A stretch of DNA of 64,000 bases from Gavia stellata (GCF_030936135.1 NC_082613.1:2542001-2606000), one strand, 5' to 3'; shown: positions 52,801 to 60,794, counted from the stretch's first letter. Notes: a model not told the origin generated them from the sequence alone. Numbers and translations are program-made.

Positions 52801-55800
52801 TAACCAGCATGAATAGTGAGTAGCTTATTAAGTGAATTTAGTATCATTTTCTATACAGGGATTGTGTGCAAGGAGCTGAGAATATTCTGAAATTTCTTTC
52901 TTGTTTGAAATTATTCCTAAGATAATTTCGATGATTTATTCTTGATTGGTACCTCGTTTTCCAGCTGGCTGTTGCATACCCCAGTAGCCAAATGGGAACT
53001 GGTTTGTTCAGCTGTGACAAAAGCCCTGGCTTAAAAAATGCATTCTGTAGTAATTTTTAAGAATTCATGTGTTTGCTTCTGAAGGTATTCAAACAACAGC
53101 TTTCTTTCTTGTTTTAAAATGATGTATCTGATGTGTTAATGCTAAATTTGAACTGAATTAGAAGTGTTCCACAAATGGAAAATTAATGTATGAGCAATAC
53201 ATTCAAATGAATTGCATGAATTTTAGAAGTTTCCTTTGTGGGAAGTAAATACATTATTTTGGGCTAACTTGCTGTGATTTTTTACATTTTCTTTTTCCAG
53301 TTTAACCACCAACCAAAACAGGCATTTATTTGCAAAGCTCTACAGGAGCAAACTCTGAATATGTGTTACACAGCCATCTCCTGAAAAAGTCACCTTCTTT
53401 TTCAGGCAGTTAATTTCTTCTTCAGAATATCTGTTTATTTTAAAAACAAAGTTTCATGGTGCTTATGTTGCAAATAGAACCACAGTTTGACCTGCAGTGG
53501 AGCTACTACGGGTCTTGTATTGGTACGCAAATTTTCTTGAACTTGAAAGATGAATTAGTATCAAAGTAAATTTAGAATTTTTTGTTCATTCTTTCTGCTT
53601 TGTAAAGCCACGGACGTCGGTCGGAGCGGCGACACGTTTGTGGCCACGTCGATACGGGAAGCCATCAGCAGTGTGGACCACGCTATCAATTCAACACGCA
53701 CTGAGCTGTTTAGCAAGTAAGTGCGTGAAGCGCCACGATCTGAGACTTGAAGCAGAAAAGAGATAAAAAAGACACTGAATGAAGCTTTCCCAAATCTCAT
53801 TTTATCTTTGACAATCTGCAAATGAAAGCTACAGTATTGTTTTGAGTATTGGAGGTTGAAGCTGCACCATGTGGATGTAAGGATGTGATAGAGTTTCCAA
53901 ACAGGCATTTGGGATTCTGGAAAAACCTGATACACAAATATCACCTCGTATGTCACTTATATCTGCAACGTTCATTTTGTCAGCTGGAGTCGGCTCCAGA
54001 GACAGTGCATAGAAAACAAAATAATCAGCATAGTCATTTTATAAACGCAACTGACTTTGTGTAGGTTGAACAGAAATAGGAACAGAAATGTAACAATTCT
54101 AATCATTTCCTCAATGAAAAATGACTTCCCGAGTGAATGGTAATTCCCTCCTCTTCCACCCCAATATATGTTTTTATTGAAAAGATAGATAGTTTGTATT
54201 AAGCCCCAAACCTCTGGGTTTCAGCTGTTGAAAAGTGAAAAGCAAATTACTATAGAAGAAAAAAACCAGAGATGCAGAGGAAATTAAATATGTGTATTTT
54301 CCTGGGGAAAAATATCCTTTCTTTAATCATCTGCAATATGCAGGCAGGCCACATCCACCTTACACACTAGTTTTGGGGGTCAAGCTTAGACCAGGCTTAG
54401 AGCCTGACTCTTGCTCTCTGTAGAGTCTCATTGCTCTGAACAGAGCCTATTTATTTTAACGTTCCTGCATCACTTCTAATTCCCTGAAACAGGCGCCCCA
54501 AGACGCCCAATGACTTGCTGGCTCTCTTCCGTTACCCCCGGGACCCCTACACCCTTGAAACAGCCAGGGCAGGTGAGATCTTTGAAAGGACCTTGCAGCT
54601 GATTCAGGAACACGTGCAACAAGGTCTAATCGTGGATATGAATGTCACAGGTAGGAGAGATTTTATTGCCCTTCTTAACTTTGTGCGTAGGATCAAATTA
54701 AAACAGCAGTGTCTAGACATCCAGAAAGTTTAAAAAGGGCAGCGGTGTACCTAAAGTCCAGCTCAATCTTGGGTATGTCAGGAAATGTGTTGTCTGGGTT
54801 GCAATTCTGTCTTACATCTCATGGTTTTTGTAACAGCCGGAGGGCTGGTCTTGGGTTTACCATCCCAACCTGGTACTCAGGAAAGTGGTTCCGTTCCCTG
54901 TTTTACTAAAAATTTCTTGACTGGCTATGAAAGCTCTAATCTTTAAAAATATTTAGCTGTCTAACTCACACAGGAGTACCTTTGTGGATCTGAGGTTCAG
55001 TCCCTCAGCAGCATGGTCAGAGATGTTTCCTGCCCTCCAAATGGCAATGAGAAAAATACTGAAAACTCGAAAGTATTTGGGTGCTGTAACAGAGGAAGGG
55101 GGATATCACTCCTCTCTCTCCGTACTACTTTGACCTCTTAGCTACAAACTCGAGTGGGTTCCAGCCACTCAGGTTCCTTTTATCGAGGCAGGATAGCAAG
55201 CAAGAAAGCCATGCAACACCAAGAATACCTACTGAGGTCCAAAAATCCAGCAGCTGGACTCCAAAACTAGCTAGCTGGGACTTCCTTTGTATACAACAGA
55301 CATTCCCATACACTGCATGTTTCTACCTATACGTGTGAATCATCATGTAGCAGGCATGTATGTTTGGGGCCTGTAAATATTTTTGCCTGCCTGGATGTAT
55401 TCCAGGCTGCGAGGAGTCTCTCTCCAGGCTGCCGGTCTCGTCTGGGCTGGTCGGACTGCCAGCCTCTCCTCCTCGTTGCCCTGTCAGCATCTGCACAGCG
55501 CGGCATTATTCAGCGCTTTTGCACGCCGTAGCGCCCTGGCAGTCACCCACAGCTTTCCTGCTGCTCGTCACGTAGGGTTTGGATGGTCGATGGTGTTCGA
55601 GGTTGCAGTAATAACCCAGAGAGATGTAAAATAAACCCAGGAGGGAGACCAAGACCACCCCCATAGTTCAGTCTGCCAGTCACAACATTTCTGGTTTCCA
55701 CCTCTGCACAGTTTATACTAAACTCTTTTCCCCTTCTTTTCATTTCTGTGGGCCTGGTACGATGCCATGCTTCATTTAACCTTCCATAAATTGCATAGCA

Positions 55801-58800
55801 ACGCCACGATCAGAGACCTGGCCTTCCCGTGCCCACCCTGACAACCCCAGCAGTGAGTTTCACACAGAGCCCTTGCACGGGATGGTAGGAACCAGATGGC
55901 TACAGCGGCCGCGGTCTGACCTGGTGCTTTGCCTTTACCTTCGCAGGCTATCGGTACAATGACTTGGTGTCCCCTCACTACCTGAACATGATTGCCAACC
56001 TGTCGGGCTGCTCTGCCCACCGCCGCACACCGAACTGCTCGGATATCTGCTTCCACAAGAAGTACAGGACCCACGATGGGTCTTGCAACAACCTCCAGCA
56101 CCCAATGTGGGGTGCCTCTCTCACAGCCTTCCAGAGGCTCCTCAAACCTGCCTACCAGAATGGATTTAACCTCCCCCGGGGGTTCTCCTTGGCAGAAGAT
56201 GCCAGGGACCTGCCCCTTCCTCTACCTCGCCTTGTCTCCACTGCCATGGTCGGGACTGAGACCATCACCCCCGATGACCAGTTCACGCACATGCTTATGC
56301 AGTGGGGCCAGTTTCTGGACCACGACATGGACCAGACGGTGGCAGCCATTAGCATGTCCCGCTTCTCGGATGGAGCACCCTGCAACGAGGTGTGCAGCAA
56401 CGACCCACCTTGCTTCTCCGTCATGGTCCCTGCCAACGACCCTCGCGTGAGGAACGGGCGCTGCATGTTCTTTGTCCGCTCGAGCCCCGTGTGTGGCAGC
56501 GGGATGACCTCCCTGCTGATGAACTCCGTCTACGCCAGGGAGCAGATCAACCACTTGACATCTTACATCGATGCCTCCAATGTTTACGGCAGCACAGAGC
56601 AGGAATCACGGGAGCTGCGGGATCTGAGTAGCCAAAATGGGCTGCTGAAGCAAGGGCAAGTTGTGCCTAGCTCGGGGAAGCATCTCCTTCCCTTTGCTGT
56701 AGGGCCACCCACTGAGTGCATGAGAGATGAGAACGAGAGCCCCGTGCCGTGCTTCCTGGCAGGAGACCACCGTGCCAATGAGCAGCTGGGTCTTACAGCC
56801 ATGCACACGCTTTGGTTCAGGGAGCACAACCGCATTGCCAAGGAGCTGTCGGCCCTCAATCCCCACTGGGATGGAGACCTCCTGTATCACGAGGCACGGA
56901 AGATTGTGGGTGCCCAGATGCAGCATATCACCTATGCCCAGTGGCTCCCCAAGGTCCTTGGGGAAGCTGGGATGAAGATGCTGGGTGAGTACAAAGGCTA
57001 CAACCCCAACATCAATGCGGGGATTCTCAACGCCTTTGCCACTGCTGCCTTCCGCTTCGGGCACACCTTGATCAACCCCATCCTGTACCGGCTGAACGAA
57101 ACCTTCCAGCCCATCCGCCAAGGCCACATCCCCCTGCACAAGGCCTTCTTCTCCCCTTTCAGGATCACGCAGGAGGGTGGAATCGACCCCCTCCTCCGTG
57201 GGCTGTTTGGGGTTCCTGGGAAAATGCGGGTCCCCTCCGAACTCCTCAACATGGAGCTGACGGAGAAACTCTTCTCCATGGCACACTCTGTCTCACTGGA
57301 CTTGGCTGCTATCAACATCCAGAGAGGGCGAGACCATGGCATCCCACCTTACAACGACTTCAGGGTCTTCTGCAACCTCTCATCTGCACAGGAGTTTGAG
57401 GACCTCAGAAATGAGATAAAGAACTTGGAGATCAGGGAAAAGCTCAGGAGGTACTGTAGCCTGGACTTGGAAGCATCGAAATCACTGGCAATCAGTCAGT
57501 GAAAACTTTCTGCTCCTCTCAGGACACCCATCAAATAACCGTCCCAGATATTGCTACCCACAGATGTTAAGATAGGGTAATAGCTGTGGTTTAAGAACGG
57601 GGTAAGACAAATGAGGTCTCTCAAGTGATCAGTCTGGTTCTGAGTGGAATGTCATCAGGCACTGCTGTGGTGTAGCTTGGGAGCAGATTGAGCCTTGGAG
57701 CTATTTTTCAGTGAGACTAAACTGCATCCTATCTGCACTGGCTGCCTCTTTCCAAGGCAGGCCTTTATCATATTGTCTTTTAGATAAGACCATTATAAAT
57801 ATTGTCCAGATGAGTTCCTTGCATACAAATTCCTATGATGGGATCAGATTTATATTATCTCCACTCTTTGATAGTCTTTAAACTTTTTTTTAATATCTGT
57901 TATCCTGCAGTTTATATGGAACTACCAAAAATATTGACCTGTTTCCAGCACTGATGGTGGAGGATCTTGTCCCTGGTACCAGAGTTGGACCAACGCTGAT
58001 GTGCCTGTTAACGACGCAGTTCAGAAGGCTGAGGGATGGAGATAGGTATTATCATTGGAGTCAACCCAAAGTCTTTGATATTCTGTTTGGGGGGATTTGC
58101 TCCCTACAGGGAGGAACAGAACCTGTAATTTTTGATAATTTCTTGACTTACAATACGAGGAAGAGTCTCCTCTGTCCAGTGCACTTGCAAAAGGGCTTGC
58201 CACAGTTACTGTCAATGTGTCCTTTCCTGATTTAGTGATTCTCATTTCACTGCAGGACACTGGGCACCATTGAGGATGTGCCCAACGTCTCCTGAAAATG
58301 CTCCGCAGGAGCTTCCTTCTAATTCCTATTTGCTGCTTGTGTGAATGAGACACATCTTTGCCTGGTGATGCACTTAGGGCAGGATCATTGTTCACCCATG
58401 TCCCAGCCTGCTACAGCAGAGCTGTTTGAGCCTTGGGATTCCCCTGCCAGGGGCTGTACCTGCAGCTGGTGGCACCCTGCAGCTCCAGCCAGCAGCTCAC
58501 GGGGATTCAAGGGTTCAGAAAAGGGCAGTCTGTGTTCGCAGCCGCCTGACACAAGAATAAAAGTGCCTTTTGAGAGGTGTGGGTGCTGCCACACAGGTCT
58601 AGGGGAACTATTCTCCCTCTCCCAGCCTCACTCCCCATCCTCTTCTCCTGCTCCTGAGTCATGCTGTGATTACAACCCACTGCAGATTTTGGTATGAGAA
58701 TCCTGGAGTCTTCACGCCGGCGCAGCTGACTCAGATCCGACAGACGTCCCTTGCTCGTGTCATCTGTGACAACAGTGACCACATCCAGCAGCTCCAGAGA

Positions 58801-60640
58801 GATGTCTTCCGGGTGGCATCGTACCCACAGGGCATGGTCGGCTGCGAAGAGATTCCCGCGGTGGACCTCCGCTTGTGGCAGGACTGCTGTGAGGGTAAGG
58901 AAGGAGGCTGCTCTAGCACCGGCTGACGTGGAGATGGCTCTGGGTGGCATTCGTCACATGCCATCAGCTTACCTGAAATGCCAGGAGCTGGTTTCATGCT
59001 ACACCATGAGCACCGTGTGTCAGCAAATGGATGCAAAGAGGAGAAGAGAATAGAATAGAGTATTTCATTTGGAAGGGATCTACAACGATCATCTGGTCCA
59101 ACTGTCTGACCACTTCAGGGCTGACCAAAAGTTAAAGCAAATTATTAAGAGTATTGTCCAAATGCCTCAAACACTGACAGGCATGGGGCATCAACCACCT
59201 CTCTAGGAAGCCTGTTAGCTTCATTGAATCTGGCTGAAGGTCCACCTAGTTGAGGGCTCCTGTCTCTGGCAGCAGCCAATAGCTCTTGCTTAGGGGGAGA
59301 GAGTGAAACAGGACGTAGGCATGGTGATCCCCACCATGTACCACTTTACAGATTCATTTGGGAGTCTGTAAAACTCTGACAGTAAACCACAGCTCCTGCC
59401 ATGGTCCCTTTGTGCTATATTCTGGCTACAAATGTCCAGCTGAGACATGGGAATCCATGCATGATGCATGCCCTGTCACACACCTTTGTTTCCTCCTCCC
59501 CTCCGGCATAAGAGACGTGTCAAGGGTGGATGGTGAAGGAGGGCAGTGCTGCCTCGTTCGCACTTCGATCCACATGGTTCTGCTTTAAACACGAGTGCTC
59601 ACTGAAGACTTTTCCTTCCTTCCCAAGACTGCCAGACACGTGGGCAATTCAGGGTTCTTTCTCAACGGTTCCGAAGCAAGAGGTCTCCTGGCTTCAGCTA
59701 CCCAGAAGAAAACCCTGCCAAGCATAAGCCTGCCTTCCCCAGGTGTAGTATCACCCCTCTTTTACCTCCATTTTATGAAGCATGAGAAGAGTTTTTAATA
59801 ACTCAGTCCATTCAGGCCTTTGGAGTTGGCGTTCTGCAGAGGTCTGGAGGTCAGGGGTGTTTCAGTAGATAGATGCTGAGCTCGGTCGAAGTTCTCCAAT
59901 GCTTTAGTGCAGAGCCTGACTCTGATATTTAAATGTCTGGGCTGGGTGGCTGTTTGTTGGCAACTCTTGGCAGGTGAATCTGGGAGTTGGGCCCTTCTAT
60001 TTGATGCTTACTTGGAGGCTGATGTTGGAGAAGGCAGAATAATTCTCTCATCCAGGAAGGTGACGTTTGCATAATCCCTTTTACTTTTTATCCCTGACCC
60101 CAGAGATGAGGCGCCTTCTCCGAGCCCTTCCTCCAGAGAGCATCTCGAGTCCCTTGTGGCTGAGCTGGAGAAGACAGTTGCTTCCCTACGGAAACAGGTA
60201 AAACTTTGTGCCCCAAAGTTTGTCTTCCATGGAGTCAGCCCAGGAGCAGGATTTAGCTATTTGCTACGGGCAGCCCCTGTGACTTCTGTGTCCTCCAGAG
60301 CCAGGAGCAACCATCCGATCATAGGGAACTAGCGACAGGTACAGAAGAGGTAGAGTAGGGCGAGAAGAGATGAAGCTGAGCTCTGTGAGCTCAGACCTCT
60401 ACAACTGCAGGGTAAAACGCAAGTTTGAGCCTCAGTGAAGGTAGCTTGAGCTGGCACTTACTTCTTGTATTTGAGACGGGTTAAAGATTATCTGTGCAGT
60501 GGCGCAGACTCCTCTTAGAGCTTCTGCTTTCTCGTCCCCACCAGGTGAATGCACTAGAGAGCCAGCTGAGGCGGCACCACAGGAACACCAGCACGCATGG
60601 ACAGGCGAAGAAGACCGGAGACAAATGGAGAAAAAGATGA
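16724..60640 (+). CDS. PXDN-like: Peroxidasin-family secreted heme peroxidase (22 coding exons), probable third vertebrate peroxidasin ohnolog
   Basis: Twenty-two exons splice in frame (4221 bases, 1406 residues plus TGA, all GT-AG). In order: signal peptide 1-23, LRRNT 24-55, five LRRs 56-175, LRRCT 176-231, Ig domains 232-327, 328-418, 419-510 and 511-600, a linker, then the peroxidase domain from about 690 to 1300. The heme-site set is complete: Gln811, Asp814 and His815 (distal GQFLDH), Arg965 and Glu968 (HRANE), and proximal His1062 (FRFGHT). The 150- and 247-residue spacings from the distal His equal those of human PXDN. Cys724 and Cys1303 fall at the positions of PXDN's trimer-linking cysteines. 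RSKR (1321-1324) is a proprotein-convertase site. PXDN uses hypobromous acid to form sulfilimine cross-links in collagen IV, so the same activity is inferred here. The C-terminal VWC domain is missing. Residues resemble PXDN in some places and PXDNL in others. Adjacency to PCMTD2 suggests a separate ohnolog. Confidence 0.95.
23410..24053 (+). mobile_element. CR1 LINE, 3' portion
   Basis: The stretch has the familiar avian CR1 3' region: a GAGCCAGCAATGTGCCC start, TGGAACAGGCTGCCCAGAGA, GACTAGATGATCTCCAGAGG and the terminal CTGTGATTCTGTGA. It is truncated at the 5' end, as most CR1 copies are. It lies in sense orientation in intron 1 and is not coding. The left boundary is approximate. Confidence 0.92.
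24790..24910 (-). mobile_element. Degraded CR1-like fragment
   Basis: TTGCTTTCCTCTGGATTCTC followed by TCCAGCTAATTCACATC and a diverged 'tgctcagattagacatg' resembles the reverse complement of the CR1 3' coding/UTR region. It is strongly diverged, so it is old. Boundaries are approximate. Confidence 0.6.
26311..26442. repeat. 22-bp minisatellite, 6 perfect copies
   Basis: The unit CTTCTCCCTACTTCTGTCTTGT starts at 26311, 26333, 26355, 26377, 26399 and 26421 without mismatch, then breaks off in a partial copy at 26443. It is pyrimidine-rich on this strand. Short ORFs across it are artefacts of the period. Confidence 0.97.
27914..27985 (+). CDS. PXDN-like: Peroxidasin-like exon 2: LRR 1
   Basis: This 72-base, phase 2-2 exon encodes [18 protein letters not shown] and then KNLNTL, one leucine-rich repeat. 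The acceptor is CTTTCAG and the donor GTAAGT. It is nearly identical to LRR1 of PXDN. Confidence 0.96.
27986..35748 (+). other. PXDN-like: Peroxidasin-like intron 2
   Basis: This 7.8 kb intron has no exon or clear mobile element that I can recognise. A small antisense ORF at 34907-35116 with a CpG-rich surround is discussed under findings. Confidence 0.7.
35749..35820 (+). CDS. PXDN-like: Peroxidasin-like exon 3: LRR 2
   Basis: This 72-base, phase 2-2 exon encodes [18 protein letters not shown] and then ENLKYL. The acceptor is TGAACAG and the donor GTGAGT. Confidence 0.96.
36073..36144 (+). CDS. PXDN-like: Peroxidasin-like exon 4: LRR 3
   Basis: This 72-base, phase 2-2 exon encodes [18 protein letters not shown] and then RSLEQL. 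The acceptor is TTGAAAG and the donor GTAAGT. The intron before it is only 252 bases. Confidence 0.96.
36145..39013 (+). other. PXDN-like: Peroxidasin-like intron 4
   Basis: This 2.9 kb intron contains a CR1-like fragment near 38380-38485. Nothing else is recognised. Confidence 0.75.
38380..38485 (-). mobile_element. CR1-like fragment, reverse orientation
   Basis: 'agtcacagacaaatgcaggc', 'tggaagagacctttgga', 'ccagtcccaccttcagcaa' and 'ttcaggttgttcagggcc' follow, in order, the reverse complement of the avian CR1 3' end (TCACAGAAT, TGGAAGGGACCT, AGTCCAACCCCC, AGGTTGCTCAGAGCC). The copy is short and diverged. Confidence 0.75.
39014..39085 (+). CDS. PXDN-like: Peroxidasin-like exon 5: LRR 4
   Basis: This 72-base, phase 2-2 exon encodes [18 protein letters not shown] and then PKLERL. 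The acceptor is GTGACAG and the donor GTGAGT. Confidence 0.96.
39086..40627 (+). other. PXDN-like: Peroxidasin-like intron 5
   Basis: This 1.5 kb intron shows no other recognisable feature. Confidence 0.75.
40628..40699 (+). CDS. PXDN-like: Peroxidasin-like exon 6: LRR 5
   Basis: This 72-base, phase 2-2 exon encodes [18 protein letters not shown] and then ESLKRL. The acceptor is GTTGCAG and the donor GTAAGT. Confidence 0.96.
40700..42267 (+). other. PXDN-like: Peroxidasin-like intron 6
   Basis: This 1.6 kb intron shows no other recognisable feature. Confidence 0.75.
42268..42437 (+). CDS. PXDN-like: Peroxidasin-like exon 7: LRRCT cap
   Basis: The exon encodes [20 protein letters not shown], then the TCEAP and FNC cysteines that close the C-terminal LRR cap. 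The acceptor is CTTGCAG and the donor GTGAGT, phase 1. It is locally GC-rich. Confidence 0.97.
42438..44611 (+). other. PXDN-like: Peroxidasin-like intron 7
   Basis: This 2.2 kb intron shows no other recognisable feature. Confidence 0.75.
44612..44729 (+). CDS. PXDN-like: Peroxidasin-like exon 8: Ig domain 1, first half
   Basis: The exon encodes [14 protein letters not shown], then [19 protein letters not shown], with the first Ig cysteine in YFTCRAEG. It ends CACAACAA|GTAAGT (phase 2). Confidence 0.96.
44730..46303 (+). other. PXDN-like: Peroxidasin-like intron 8
   Basis: This 1.6 kb AT-rich intron splits Ig domain 1. No other feature is recognised. Confidence 0.75.
46304..46473 (+). CDS. 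PXDN-like: Peroxidasin-like exon 9: Ig domain 1, second half
   Basis: The acceptor is TTTTTCAG. The exon encodes [20 protein letters not shown], then the second Ig cysteine in GVYQCMAKN, and [16 protein letters not shown]. The donor is GTAATT. Confidence 0.96.
46961..47233 (+). CDS. PXDN-like: Peroxidasin-like exon 10: Ig domain 2
   Basis: One exon encodes the whole domain: [18 protein letters not shown], cysteine in [19 protein letters not shown], cysteine in YNCNASN (also an N-glycosylation sequon), and IIVQ. The acceptor is CTTCCAG and the donor GTGAGG. Human PXDN has RGD where this has LGT. Confidence 0.96.
47392..47508 (+). CDS. PXDN-like: Peroxidasin-like exon 11: Ig domain 3, first half
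   Basis: The exon encodes [20 protein letters not shown], the cysteine in FPCSAEG, and [10 protein letters not shown]. The intron before it is only 158 bases. The donor is GCAG|GTACTG, phase 1. Confidence 0.95.
47509..49079 (+). other. PXDN-like: Peroxidasin-like intron 11
   Basis: This 1.6 kb intron splits Ig domain 3. No other feature is recognised. Confidence 0.75.
49080..49238 (+). CDS. PXDN-like: Peroxidasin-like exon 12: Ig domain 3, second half
   Basis: The exon encodes [20 protein letters not shown], then [16 protein letters not shown] with the second Ig cysteine, and VQLSVTPR. The acceptor is GACCAG and the donor GTAAGC. Confidence 0.96.
49239..50586 (+). other. PXDN-like: Peroxidasin-like intron 12
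   Basis: This 1.3 kb intron holds a short (GGAAA)n run near 49715-49734 and an old amniote CR1 fragment at 50172-50375. Confidence 0.7.
50172..50375 (-). mobile_element. Ancient CR1-like fragment, reverse orientation
   Basis: 'tcacagaatattttaagacc', 'attcctgaatcaattcac', 'agctagagcatcttttctaga', then 'gacagagaacccagcac' follow the order of an old CR1 lineage known from turtles and crocodiles. The divergence suggests insertion long before birds arose. Boundaries are approximate. Confidence 0.6.
50587..50699 (+). CDS. PXDN-like: Peroxidasin-like exon 13: Ig domain 4, first half
   Basis: The exon encodes [20 protein letters not shown], the cysteine in ITCTAQG, and RPTITWVK. The donor is AAA|GTAAGA, phase 0. 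Confidence 0.96.
50700..51983 (+). other. PXDN-like: Peroxidasin-like intron 13
   Basis: This 1.3 kb intron shows no other recognisable feature. Confidence 0.75.
51984..52140 (+). CDS. PXDN-like: Peroxidasin-like exon 14: Ig domain 4, second half
   Basis: The exon encodes [20 protein letters not shown], then [14 protein letters not shown] with the second cysteine. The acceptor is GCAACAG and the donor GTAGGG. Confidence 0.96.
52141..53607 (+). other. PXDN-like: Peroxidasin-like intron 14
   Basis: This 1.5 kb AT-rich intron shows no other recognisable feature. Confidence 0.75.
53608..53716 (+). CDS. PXDN-like: Peroxidasin-like exon 15: Ig-peroxidase linker
   Basis: The exon encodes [20 protein letters not shown], then [15 protein letters not shown] with a conserved NST sequon. 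The acceptor is TGTAAAG and the donor GTAAGT, phase 2. Confidence 0.95.
53717..54492 (+). other. PXDN-like: Peroxidasin-like intron 15
   Basis: This 0.8 kb AT-rich intron shows no other recognisable feature. Confidence 0.75.
54493..54650 (+). CDS. PXDN-like: Peroxidasin-like exon 16: pre-peroxidase helical region
   Basis: The exon encodes [20 protein letters not shown], then [20 protein letters not shown] and DMNVTG. These are hallmark peroxidasin segments. The donor is CACAG|GTAGGA. Confidence 0.97.
54651..55946 (+). other. PXDN-like: Peroxidasin-like intron 16
   Basis: This 1.3 kb intron shows no other recognisable feature. Confidence 0.75.
55947..57450 (+). CDS. PXDN-like: Peroxidasin-like exon 17: heme peroxidase core
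   Basis: This single 1504-base exon encodes residues 690-1191. Visible motifs are [34 protein letters not shown] (which fits the family's calcium-binding region only loosely), distal [54 protein letters not shown], proximal [20 protein letters not shown] and [14 protein letters not shown]. The large central exon is characteristic of vertebrate peroxidasins. The ORF runs on beyond the donor AGGAG|GTACTG into the intron (to 57502); homology to the next exon shows that the splice is used. Confidence 0.98.
57451..57910 (+). other. PXDN-like: Peroxidasin-like intron 17
   Basis: This 460-base intron shows no other recognisable feature. Confidence 0.8.
57911..58045 (+). CDS. PXDN-like: Peroxidasin-like exon 18
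   Basis: The exon encodes [20 protein letters not shown], then [19 protein letters not shown] and RDGD. The acceptor is CCTGCAG and the donor GATAG|GTATTA, phase 2. Confidence 0.96.
58046..58685 (+). other. PXDN-like: Peroxidasin-like intron 18
   Basis: This 640-base intron shows no other recognisable feature. Confidence 0.8.
58686..58894 (+). CDS. PXDN-like: Peroxidasin-like exon 19: end of the peroxidase domain
   Basis: The exon encodes [20 protein letters not shown], then [20 protein letters not shown] and LRLWQDCCE. The first Cys of DCCE (residue 1303) is at the position of human PXDN Cys1315. The donor is GAGG|GTAAGG, phase 1. Confidence 0.96.
58895..59627 (+). other. PXDN-like: Peroxidasin-like intron 19
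   Basis: This 733-base intron holds a reverse CR1 fragment at 59046-59215. Confidence 0.8.
59046..59215 (-). mobile_element. CR1 LINE fragment, reverse orientation
   Basis: AGAATAGAATAGAGTATTTC, 'ggaagggatctacaacgatc', 'atctggtccaactgtctgac' and 'aacactgacaggcatgggg' form a recognisable avian CR1 3' end read on the minus strand. It is modestly diverged. Confidence 0.85.
59628..59742 (+). CDS. PXDN-like: Peroxidasin-like exon 20: proprotein-convertase site
   Basis: The exon encodes [20 protein letters not shown], then [17 protein letters not shown] fits the furin-type R-X-K-R consensus and aligns with the site after Arg1336 of human PXDN (RGRR|S). The acceptor is TCCCAAG and the donor GTGTAG, phase 2. 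Confidence 0.92.
59743..60103 (+). other. PXDN-like: Peroxidasin-like intron 20
   Basis: This 361-base intron shows no other recognisable feature. Confidence 0.75.
60104..60197 (+). CDS. PXDN-like: Peroxidasin-like exon 21: coiled-coil segment
   Basis: The exon encodes a serine/proline-rich start ([13 protein letters not shown]), then [19 protein letters not shown], a heptad-like helix at the place of the coiled coil in PXDN. The acceptor is ACCCCAG and the donor GTAAAA, phase 0. Confidence 0.88.
60198..60544 (+). other. PXDN-like: Peroxidasin-like intron 21
   Basis: This 347-base intron shows no other recognisable feature. Confidence 0.75.
60545..60640 (+). CDS. PXDN-like: Peroxidasin-like exon 22: end of coiled coil and early stop
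   Basis: The exon encodes [14 protein letters not shown] to DKWRKR and stops at TGA 60638-60640. LESQL and DKWRK align with LESRL and TKWKK of human PXDN. The first VWC cysteine expected between them is absent. Skipping one A of the run at 60631-60635 would reopen a reading frame to 60662 with an intact-looking donor (AAG|GTCAGT), so the present stop lies in a broken VWC exon. Confidence 0.85.
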   Translation: MNALESQLRRHHRNTSTHGQAKKTGDKWRKR

Positions 60641-60794
60641 CCATGTTGCCTGTTCGTATAAGGTCAGTTCGTTTGTTCTGGGCTGGGGTCCAAGAGGTGT
60701 ACCAATGCGGTGCTGCTAAGCATGTGGTAGCGCACCTCAGTAGTCTTCACATAGAGAAGAGGCTGTTGCAGAAAGGAATGGAGCAATCCTGTGA

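Noticed and set aside
56606..57286. 226-residue antisense frame opposite peroxidasin exon 17
   Set aside because: It is a mirror of a GC-rich conserved exon. It has no independent motif, and the sense frame is unmistakable.
16724..60640. The peroxidasin-like gene as a pseudogene, because of the stop before the VWC domain
   Set aside because: Twenty-two exons keep one open frame with canonical splice sites, all Ig cysteines and all heme-site residues. Only the cleavable tail is affected.
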